Source: Clostridia bacterium | GTDB taxonomy: Bacteria > Bacillota_A > Clostridia > Christensenellales > Borkfalkiaceae | DNA: 11,598 nt | Assembly (NCBI GenBank): GCA_017457015.1 | Contig: JAFTIG010000071.1 | Coordinates: 1-11,598, forward strand | Direction: 5' to 3' | Shown here: in pieces, positions 6,928-11,598 of the stretch | Numbering within the stretch: the stretch's first letter is position 1 | How the letters are laid out: every line of letters starts with the position of its first letter | Program-made: the position numbers and the translations under genes | Notes under the pieces: generated by a model | Told to the model about the DNA's origin: nothing | The model's input: only the letters and a program-made list of their open reading frames with translations | Database searches by the model: none

Positions 6928-7647
6928 ATGAAAAAAGATTTTATTAATTACGCTCACCGTGGTGCGAGTGAATACGCGCCTGAAAATACCCTTTTATCTT
7001 TTTATACCGGACTTTTTATGCAGGCAAACGGCATTGAAACGGACGTTCAACTAACCAAAGACGGCGTTCCGGTACTGTTCCACGACGATACGGTCGATCG
7101 CGTTACCGACGGCAAGGGAAAGGTTTACGATTACACCTTAAAAGAACTTAAATCTCTTTGGGTTCTAAAGAACGGATACAAAGACAAGATTATTACTTTT
7201 GAAGAATTCTTAGACAATTTTGCGCATTTCGACCTTACGTTCGCTATAGAATTAAAAGGTGATAAAACCGCAATCCCCACTGCCGATTTAATAAGAAAAT
7301 TCGGCATAGAAAACAAAGTTATAGCAACGTCATTTAAATACAACGAACTGTTAGATATGAGATCGTACGCTCCTGAGATTAGAACGGGGTATCTCGTATA
7401 TAATCGCCCTATCGACGACGAGTTGATTGAGCAAATGAAAGCCGACGGGCTTTTTGAAATTTGCCCTAGAGCACCTTTCATCACTTTGGAAAAATGCAAA
7501 GAGTGGCATGATAAAGGCTTTTCCGTGCGCGCTTGGGGCGTTGCAAATGAAGAACTTATGAAACAGGTTTATTTTGCAGGGGCGGACGGTATGACGGTTA
7601 ACTTTCCCGACAAACTTTGCGAACTTATAAAAAATAACGAACGTTAA
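6928..7647 (+). CDS. Glycerophosphodiester phosphodiesterase (GDPD family)
   Basis: This 239-aa enzyme should hydrolyse glycerophosphodiesters, the deacylation products of phospholipids, to glycerol 3-phosphate and an alcohol. It has the TIM-barrel signature: HRGASEYAPENT (H10, R11, E19, N20), then GIETDVQLTKDGVPVLFHDD with metal ligands E37 and D39 and catalytic His52. Later strands keep FAIELKG and AWGVANEE, and the end is GADGMTVNFPDKL, the usual family closure. It has no signal peptide and is of normal length for the cytoplasmic YhdW/UgpQ-like group. The start is fixed because HRG sits 9 residues in and no earlier start exists. The start has no ribosome site and the promoter implies a leaderless mRNA. 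It is divergent from the AbrB operon and is followed by the thioesterase gene 56 nt on with no terminator between, so partial co-transcription is likely. Confidence 0.94.
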   Translation: MKKDFINYAHRGASEYAPENTLLSFYTGLFMQANGIETDVQLTKDGVPVLFHDDTVDRVTDGKGKVYDYTLKELKSLWVLKNGYKDKIITFEEFLDNFAHFDLTFAIELKGDKTAIPTADLIRKFGIENKVIATSFKYNELLDMRSYAPEIRTGYLVYNRPIDDELIEQMKADGLFEICPRAPFITLEKCKEWHDKGFSVRAWGVANEELMKQVYFAGADGMTVNFPDKLCELIKNNER

Positions 7648-7675
7648 TTTTCAGTTAACCGTTATATTATATAAT
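7648..7675 (+). promoter_or_regulatory. Possible internal promoter for the thioesterase gene
   Basis: A perfect TATAAT (7670-7675) has TTTTCA (7648-7653) 16 nt upstream; the -35 is only four of six to consensus. A start near 7682 would give a leader of about 22 nt carrying GGAG. Local AT-richness makes chance matches likely. Confidence 0.4.
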
Positions 7676-7703
7676 GTATAAAATTTTTTGATGGAGAAAC
7701 ATC

Positions 7704-8216
7704 TTGAAAACTATCAGCACTCAACGTAATAGCAAAAATTGCATTATTTGCGGTATGGATAACCCCTTGGGGCTTAAAGCAACTTTTTATAATCTTGACA
7801 ACAATAGCGTAGGCTCTGTTTTTTCTTTTAGGAACGAACACCAAAGTTACCCCGACCGTACTCACGGCGGTATGGTGAGCGCACTACTTGACGAACTTAT
7901 GGGCAGAGCGCTATGGATTAACGAGCCTGATATGTTTGGAGTTACTACCACGCTTAATATCACCTATCGCAAACCCGTACCGCTTGACACGCCCGTTAAA
8001 GCGCGCGGTTATCTCACGTTTAATTCCACGCGTGGCTTTACCGCAAAAGGTGAAGTTTATTCTATGGACGGCACTTTGCTCGTTGAAGGTAGTGCAAAAT
8101 ATTTTAAAATACCCTTTGCCCGTGCCTTTAACGGTCAAACTAGTTTGCATGAAGAGATGCCTTACGAAATGCCGTTAATCTTAAAAGAAATAGACTTTCC
8201 AGAAATAGTTAAATAA
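7704..8216 (+). CDS. PaaI/hotdog-fold acyl-CoA thioesterase-like protein
   Basis: A 170-aa protein of the hotdog-fold PaaI-like thioesterase group, which cleaves acyl- or aryl-CoA thioesters as a dimer or tetramer in the cytoplasm. Diagnostic is THGGMVSALLDELMG, holding the HGG oxyanion turn (H54-G56) and the catalytic acid candidates D63/E64 at the head of the central helix. TTLNITYRKPVPLDTPVKARGYL follows as the family's central beta strands. The N-terminal NCIICGMDNPLGL is the CxxCGxxNPxGL signature of one PaaI subfamily; the two Cys might bind metal but other ligands are not evident. Translation starts at a TTG at 7704, supported by GGAG (7693-7696) 7 nt upstream; the ATG at 7691 is in another frame and soon stops. 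The C-terminal 35 residues (FNGQTSLHEEMPYEMPLILKEIDFPEIVK) are an extension past the core. It ends just before a strong terminator. Substrate unknown. Confidence 0.88.
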   Translation: MKTISTQRNSKNCIICGMDNPLGLKATFYNLDNNSVGSVFSFRNEHQSYPDRTHGGMVSALLDELMGRALWINEPDMFGVTTTLNITYRKPVPLDTPVKARGYLTFNSTRGFTAKGEVYSMDGTLLVEGSAKYFKIPFARAFNGQTSLHEEMPYEMPLILKEIDFPEIVK

Positions 8217-8231
8217 ATAAAAATAATATTA

Positions 8232-8263
8232 AACGCTTTGCAAAAATGCAAGGCGTTTTTTTT
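8232..8263 (+). terminator. Rho-independent terminator after the thioesterase gene
   Basis: AACGCTTTGC (8232-8241) pairs with GCAAGGCGTT (8248-8257) over 10 bp with one G-U pair and a 6-nt loop, and a run of eight T ends it (8256-8263). It starts 15 nt after the stop codon. Confidence 0.92.
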
Positions 8264-8316
8264 AACCTTTTTTAACTTCCTTGCATAGTATATAATACAA
8301 GAAGCCCAAAACTTGC

Positions 8317-8332
8317 TTGCAAGGGTTTGCAA
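8317..8332. repeat. TTGCAA inverted pair upstream of the collagen-like gene
   Basis: TTGCAA-GGGT-TTGCAA: two copies of a self-complementary hexamer 4 nt apart, so the pair is also an inverted repeat. It lies in the intergenic stretch 8264-8464, over 100 nt before the -10 at 8434. A protein site or RNA hairpin are both possible. Confidence 0.4.
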
Positions 8333-8356
8333 CTTCGCCGTATTTCAAACTGAAGT

Positions 8357-8394
8357 GTAAAAACGACAGTTTTACGGTAAAACGCTAGTTTTAC
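8357..8394. repeat. Cluster of GTTTTAC/GTAAAAC repeats upstream of the collagen-like gene
   Basis: A perfect dyad GTTTTAC-G-GTAAAAC spans 8369-8383. A third copy, GTTTTAC, is at 8388-8394, and a near copy GTAAAAAC (one extra A) is at 8357-8364. Four similar heptamers within 38 nt look like a set of binding sites for a dimeric regulator. Confidence 0.5.
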
Positions 8395-8395
8395 A

Positions 8396-8421
8396 AAATG
8401 TTTTGCATTAGCAAAATATTT
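8396..8421. promoter_or_regulatory. Dyad at the -35 position of the collagen-like gene
   Basis: TTTTGC-ATTA-GCAAAA (8401-8416) is a perfect 6-bp inverted repeat with a 4-nt centre. It extends to 11-bp arms (8396-8406 and 8411-8421) with one G-U type mismatch. Its centre is about 26 nt before the -10 at 8434, where a -35 box would be expected but is absent. That fits an activator or repressor site. Confidence 0.5.
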
Positions 8422-8433
8422 ACTTCTATAGTT

Positions 8434-8452
8434 TATAATACTACAAAGGAGG
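8434..8452 (+). promoter_or_regulatory. -10 box and Shine-Dalgarno site of the collagen-like gene
   Basis: A perfect TATAAT lies at 8434-8439 without a matching -35. AGGAGG follows at 8447-8452. If this -10 is used, transcription starts near 8446, close to or inside the ribosome site, so the real start may be upstream; another TATAAT is at 8291-8296, also without a good -35. The spacing to ATG 8465 is 12 nt and to the alternative TTG 8456 only 3 nt. Confidence 0.35.
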
Positions 8453-8464
8453 AATTTGCTCAAT

Positions 8465-9142
8465 ATGTGCTGTTTATTCGGCAACAATAACTGTAATTGT
8501 AACGGCAACAGAAATAATAACACCGTAGTTATTCGCGGGCCACAAGGTCCTGCAGGTCCGCAAGGTGCGCGTGGTCCACAAGGCCCGCAGGGTGCTACAG
8601 GTCCGATAGGTCCTACGGGTGCGACTGGCGCAACTGGTGCAACTGGACCGATAGGTCCTATCGGTCCACAAGGTCCGGTCGGTGCGACTGGTGCTACTGG
8701 TGCGACCGGTGCTACTGGCGCTACCGGTCCACAAGGTCCTATAGGTCCGGCCGGACCTTCGGGAACGAGTGACGCTATTTATGCAAGCGGTGGTACGGCT
8801 GTCGTAGCGGCAGGGGCTATTATTCCCTTGACCTTAACGGCGTCCACACCCACGACTACTATGTCGGTAAGCGCAAACTCGGTGAACTTATCTGAGGCAG
8901 GAACTTATCTAGTTTCTTATTACGCAGACGGAACGGTGGCAGAAGGTGACGACTTTGTTACTGCATTATACCTAAACGGTGCGCCTATAACGGGTGAAAC
9001 AATCGTTCAACCCGAAGGTGGTGCAGGTAGTAAAACCGTACTTGTAACCACTGCTGCGCCTAGCACGCTCTCCATCTACAACGCGTCTGCATCTGAAGCA
9101 ACGCTCACGGGTGCGTCTATAACGGTGCTTAAAACTGCATAG
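8465..9142 (+). CDS. Collagen-like Gly-X-Y repeat protein with BclA-like C-terminal domain
   Basis: A 225-aa protein in three parts. Residues 1-24 are short, Cys/Asn-rich ([19 protein letters not shown]) and lack a signal peptide. Residues 25-102 are 26 uninterrupted Gly-X-Y triplets, mainly GPQ, GPI and GAT, with five GAT in a row; these should form a collagen triple helix. The C-terminal part (103-225), [23 protein letters not shown] to the end, resembles the jelly-roll trimer domain of BclA-like exosporium glycoproteins. Thr in GAT is the glycosylation site in BclA. Without a secretion signal, deposition on the spore surface from the mother cell is plausible but is inference. I chose ATG 8465 over TTG 8456 because AGGAGG is too close to the TTG. 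The gene stands alone between two terminators, and its stop TAG is backed by TAA one codon later. Confidence 0.85.
   Translation: MCCLFGNNNCNCNGNRNNNTVVIRGPQGPAGPQGARGPQGPQGATGPIGPTGATGATGATGPIGPIGPQGPVGATGATGATGATGATGPQGPIGPAGPSGTSDAIYASGGTAVVAAGAIIPLTLTASTPTTTMSVSANSVNLSEAGTYLVSYYADGTVAEGDDFVTALYLNGAPITGETIVQPEGGAGSKTVLVTTAAPSTLSIYNASASEATLTGASITVLKTA
8537..8770 (+). repeat. Tandem 9-nt collagen-coding repeats
   Basis: Twenty-six consecutive Gly-X-Y codon triplets. The DNA is a degenerate 9-nt tandem repeat (GGT-CCN-CAA and GGT-GCN-ACN classes), densest at 8681-8727, where five GAT units run in a row. Synonymous positions vary, which limits slippage but leaves copy-number change possible. 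Confidence 0.92.
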
Positions 9143-9172
9143 CGATAAGTTTTCTTTTTCATTTTTTTCCTT

Positions 9173-9213
9173 AAAAAAAGAATATCCACTATTTTTGTGG
9201 ATATTCTTTTTTT
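9173..9213. terminator. Bidirectional terminator between the collagen-like and MBL-fold genes
   Basis: A 17-nt perfect inverted repeat: seven A then GAATATCCAC (9173-9189), a 7-nt loop, and GTGGATATTC then seven T (9197-9213). Seven T follow the GC-containing stem in either direction, so it can end both convergent transcripts. Confidence 0.93.
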
Positions 9214-9221
9214 ATCGTTTT

Positions 9222-9308
9222 TTAATTATTTACAATAAATATATGTGCAATTATTGCTAAAAGCACACCTAAAACAACGCTTGCGCATACGTTAACCTTG
9301 TGCGCTAA
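9222..9308 (-). other. Out-of-frame hydrophobic tail after the MBL-fold gene
   Basis: In the frame shifted by +1 to the MBL-fold gene, the minus strand encodes KVNVCASVVLGVLLAIIAH followed by IFIVNN and TAA (9222-9224), only 9 nt before the terminator. It has about 20 consecutive mostly hydrophobic residues, like a single membrane helix. It has no usable start codon, and the upstream TAG is at 9311-9309. It would join the MBL-fold protein after VVSA by skipping one base. A lost C-terminal anchor, a sequencing indel, or chance are all possible. Confidence 0.3.
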
Positions 9309-10281
9309 CTACCATTGCACCGTTCTTTTTATGTACTACTACCGTGCCGAAACGATCGGTGCGATAAAGTGTATACGCAGGGTTAGCATTTAACAGCCTT
9401 TCTTGTACGGTACTAGACGGATGCCCGTAAGCGTTTTCGTTCCCGACCGAGATTATCGCGTTTGCTGGCATTAAAAGCGCTAAAAAATCTTCTCCCGTAG
9501 CGTTATCCGCGCCGTGATGCCCGATTTTGAGATAATCTATCCCCGAAAGGTTTATACTTATACCGAGTGAGTTAAAAAATGACGAATAAAGTCCCGACCG
9601 ATAGTTGTCTAGTACGTAATTTTCTTGAGATTTGAGCGCGTCACCCGTAAATAAGAACCGCGTATTTTCCACTTGAAGATATATTATCGGCGAAACGTTG
9701 TTAACCACCGAGCCTTCGGGAACGATTGCTCCGTTTAGATCCCCGTAACTACTTTGCGACGAGCCTAACGGCGCAGGTGATAAAAACGCGAACGCATAGC
9801 CTTCGCCCTTTACGCACCTAAATATTTCCGATACGACCGTTTGCACGCCATTTTCTTTCAACTTGTTTTCTGCGCGTTCGTACAGCGGAAAAGTATCCAT
9901 AACGGCACTCGACACGAACGGAATAAAAGCCGTACCTATTTTATAAGAATCTATTATGCCGTAGGCGTTCCCTACGTGGTCGGCATCAGGATGCGTCAAA
10001 ACCAAATAATCTATCTTTGTAACCGAGTATGCGTTAAGATACGTTTTAATATATTTAATTACGTCTTCGCGCTCGTCGTTTATCCCCGTATCGATAAGCA
10101 TATTCTTGCCGTCTGGCAGTCTTATAAAAATACAGTCGCCCTGCCCTACGTCGAGATAGTGTACGGAAAAGCCTTCGTAAACGCTTATTTTTTGTTCGGG
10201 TAACGGACTACATCCGCAAATAAATATACAAAACGCAAACACTATACACAAGGAGAGCGCACAAATCTTTTTCTTTTGCAT
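9292..10281 (-). CDS. Secreted or lipoprotein ComEC/Rec2-type metallo-beta-lactamase-fold protein
   Basis: The 329-aa protein matches the stand-alone form of the ComEC C-terminal metallo-beta-lactamase-fold domain. It opens with a hydrophobic signal and lipobox-like ICGC (Cys24), so it is probably a lipoprotein on the outer face of the membrane. VHYLDVGQGDCIFIRLPDG (40-58) and MLIDTG lead to THPDADHVGN (H97, D99, D101, H102), the family version of HxHxDH. LFTGDA, IGHHGADNAT and YGHPSS supply the later metal ligands. In ComEC this domain is thought to degrade one DNA strand; stand-alone members have no settled role, so nuclease or phosphodiesterase activity is inference. It follows the patatin gene by 8 nt with no clear ribosome site. 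Past its TAA an unbroken hydrophobic reading continues in another frame (see 9222-9308). Confidence 0.88.
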   Translation of the reverse strand: MQKKKICALSLCIVFAFCIFICGCSPLPEQKISVYEGFSVHYLDVGQGDCIFIRLPDGKNMLIDTGINDEREDVIKYIKTYLNAYSVTKIDYLVLTHPDADHVGNAYGIIDSYKIGTAFIPFVSSAVMDTFPLYERAENKLKENGVQTVVSEIFRCVKGEGYAFAFLSPAPLGSSQSSYGDLNGAIVPEGSVVNNVSPIIYLQVENTRFLFTGDALKSQENYVLDNYRSGLYSSFFNSLGISINLSGIDYLKIGHHGADNATGEDFLALLMPANAIISVGNENAYGHPSSTVQERLLNANPAYTLYRTDRFGTVVVHKKNGAMVVSAQG

Positions 10282-10289
10282 AAAAATAT

Positions 10290-11093
10290 TTATTTATTAT
10301 TCTTTTTTAAATTCTCTATATCTTCTTTAATATTTGGGATGAAAGTAAGCGCACTATTATAACCTATATCGTACATCTTGCTACCATGCCAAAATGCAAC
10401 GGCGTTAAATTCGCTCAAATCGGGGTGTATCATTGCGTCACTAAATTCATAACCTTTAGCCCACGGCTCTTCTACGTCCGATTTATAAGTGGGAAAAAGT
10501 TTACTTAATACACTCGGTTTTTCGTCGCGAGTGGAAAGGTCTATTCCAACCACGTAATCCGCGCCCATATCCCTTGCTTGATCGGCGGGAATAGAGTTGG
10601 TAAAAGCACCGTCAACGTACCTTACGCCGTCTATTATAGTCGGCTTAAAAAAGGGCGGAATACTACTTGACGACGCTAATGCCGCCGCTACGCTACCACT
10701 CTTAAAAACGTGTTCCTTGCCCGTTTCAAGAACGGTTGCAACCGCACGGAAAGGCTTATTTAAGTCTTCTATATTGAGTGAGCCCATCTCTCTATCGATA
10801 ACCTTAAACATCCCGAAAGTATCCATCTTTATCATAAAGAGATTTTTAATTTCGCCAAAGTCTATCCTACTTAAAAGTTCGGTTATATCCGTTGCCGAAT
10901 AGCCTGCCGCGTAAAACGCACCGACAACGCTACCGATACTCGTGCCAGCAATAACGTCAAACTCTATACCGTTTTCTTCAAACGCTTTGAGCGCACCCAA
11001 ATGCGCAAAGCCCTTTGCTCCACCAGATCCTAGTGCCAAGCCGAGTTTTATTTTTTTAGGTTGTCTTCTAAATAAAAAGTTGAAAAATTTCAT
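10290..11093 (-). CDS. Patatin-like phospholipase (RssA/NTE family)
   Basis: A 267-aa serine acyl hydrolase of the patatin family, expected to release fatty acids from phospholipids or lysophospholipids at the inner face of the membrane. The oxyanion loop is GSGGAKG (residues 22-28). The nucleophile is Ser52 in GTSIG (50-54), and the partner acid is Asp161 in VDGAF, so the Ser-Asp dyad is complete. A basic amphipathic start (MKFFNFLFRRQPKKIK) may touch the membrane; there is no signal peptide. Full-length for the small bacterial form. The ATG at 11093 overlaps the stop of the upstream gene as ATGA, with AGGGA about 8 nt before it, so translation is coupled. The last 70 residues (KSDVEEPWAKGYEFSDAMIHPDL) resemble the tail of other Bacillota patatin proteins. 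Substrate unknown. Confidence 0.93.
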   Translation of the reverse strand: MKFFNFLFRRQPKKIKLGLALGSGGAKGFAHLGALKAFEENGIEFDVIAGTSIGSVVGAFYAAGYSATDITELLSRIDFGEIKNLFMIKMDTFGMFKVIDREMGSLNIEDLNKPFRAVATVLETGKEHVFKSGSVAAALASSSSIPPFFKPTIIDGVRYVDGAFTNSIPADQARDMGADYVVGIDLSTRDEKPSVLSKLFPTYKSDVEEPWAKGYEFSDAMIHPDLSEFNAVAFWHGSKMYDIGYNSALTFIPNIKEDIENLKKNNK

Positions 11094-11598
11094 TTATCCA
11101 TTCCCTGTGGTTTGCGTTTTAATATCTTTATGATAACTACCGCCAAAAGTATGACCGCAAGCGCAAATAACGCATATAAAATATAATCTAAAACTTCAAT
11201 AGTCCAAAAATGTAAACATATAGCGGCGAGCGCGGATATTATTAATCCTGCAACGAGATTGCCCAAAACTATCGGCAAAACCGCGTCCTTAAATTTCAAA
11301 TCCAAAAAGGCGGCTATTGCCGTACCCGTCCATACACCCGTCATTGGTAATGGTATAGCCACGAAAATAAATACGCCGATTTGTTTTATAAACGTGTCCG
11401 AAACCTTACTTTTCGAGCCTTTTTCTTGCTGTTTTTGTAGCGTTTCATCAGCCTTGCTCTTAAAATAATCTTCCACCTTTAATGCAAGAGAATTAAACCA
11501 TTTTATTTTTTTAAGTAGCGTAAGCACTGGTTTTAACAAAAAGAATATAGGTATAAAAACAATAGTAGAGCCTATAAACGCAAGCCCCAACGCCGAAA
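11090..11598 (-). CDS. Small multidrug export family membrane protein (partial, cut by right edge)
   Basis: The C-terminal part of an integral membrane protein of the small multi-drug export family (PF06695/COG2426), in spite of the name of uncertain function. The frame runs open to the window end, reading SALGLAFIGSTIVFIPIFFLLKPVL; a TTG at 11590 is not taken as the start, since the family's N-terminal helix with an ELRGAIP-like motif should lie upstream. Visible are a first helix, a basic cytoplasmic loop with a charged helix (VEDYFKSKADETLQKQQEKGSKSK), the family-typical FVAIPLPMTGVWTGTAIAAFLDL, then helices LGNLVAGLIISALAAICL and LDYILYALFALAVILLAVVIIKIL before a basic end. The TGA overlaps the patatin ATG by 4 nt, so both sit in one operon. 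Confidence 0.85.
   Translation of the reverse strand, partial: SALGLAFIGSTIVFIPIFFLLKPVLTLLKKIKWFNSLALKVEDYFKSKADETLQKQQEKGSKSKVSDTFIKQIGVFIFVAIPLPMTGVWTGTAIAAFLDLKFKDAVLPIVLGNLVAGLIISALAAICLHFWTIEVLDYILYALFALAVILLAVVIIKILKRKPQGMDK

Noticed and set aside
7643..7659. Terminator after the GDPD gene (GTTAA and TTAAC)
   Set aside because: The stem is only 5 AT-rich base pairs and no T run follows, so it is unlikely to stop transcription.
8456..8464. TTG at 8456 as start of the collagen-like gene
   Set aside because: Only 3 nt separate it from AGGAGG, too short for normal initiation; the ATG at 8465 is 12 nt away, long but more workable. The choice stays somewhat uncertain.
8474..8734. Minus-strand open frame opposite the collagen-like gene, rich in Thr, Arg and Ser
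   Set aside because: It is the complement of the Gly-X-Y repeats; its low-complexity composition follows from the repeat codons.
8537..8770. Repeat array as CRISPR or minisatellite of non-coding type
   Set aside because: Units are 9 nt without spacers, follow the reading frame exactly and encode Gly-X-Y triplets.
1..11598. TAG fully reassigned to an amino acid in this genome
   Set aside because: TAG sits at the natural end of two other genes (3914 and 9140), one immediately before uvrB, where full sense decoding would always fuse a membrane protein to UvrB. A local mutation or error in uvrA is simpler.

Overview
The window looks like chromosome of a Gram-positive bacterium of the Bacillota (Firmicutes), most likely an uncultured clostridial lineage. 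The basis is moderate-to-low GC, purine-rich Shine-Dalgarno sites, AT-rich sigma-A-like promoters, hairpin plus U-tract terminators, a BclA-like collagen-repeat protein, and an AbrB-family regulator heading an ABC-2 exporter operon. No tRNA, rRNA, CRISPR array, insertion sequence or phage gene is visible. The species cannot be named from the sequence.

Layout from left to right. (1) Positions 1-4711, minus strand: a tight operon transcribed right to left. It runs from two small winged-helix proteins, each with one C-terminal membrane helix (4623-4264 and 4270-3914), into uvrB (3910-1949) and uvrA (1946 and off the left edge). uvrA is interrupted by an in-frame TAG at 443-441, between the ABC signature and Walker B of its first nucleotide-binding domain. 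The reading frame on both sides is otherwise intact. (2) 4708-6859, minus: an AbrB-like regulator, an ABC ATPase and an ABC-2 permease, with a good promoter and a good terminator. (3) 6890-8263, plus: a glycerophosphodiester phosphodiesterase, apparently on a leaderless mRNA, then a hotdog-fold thioesterase with a TTG start and a strong terminator. (4) 8264-9213, plus: a dyad-rich upstream region and a collagen-like Gly-X-Y protein, ending at a bidirectional terminator. (5) 9222-11598, minus: a small multidrug export family membrane protein (cut by the right edge), a patatin-like phospholipase and a secreted or lipoprotein ComEC-type metallo-beta-lactamase-fold protein, probably one operon.

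How the genes may work together. UvrB and UvrA perform nucleotide excision repair, and their junctions with the two membrane-anchored winged-helix genes are so close that all four should be co-transcribed. The exporter operon is probably controlled by its own AbrB-type protein. GDPD and patatin both act on phospholipids or their breakdown products, but they lie in separate units. The most unusual items are the amber codon inside uvrA, the paired membrane-anchored winged-helix proteins upstream of uvrBA, the leaderless GDPD gene, the dyads before the collagen-like gene, and an out-of-frame hydrophobic tail after the metallo-beta-lactamase gene. Everything here was read by eye; no database search was run.
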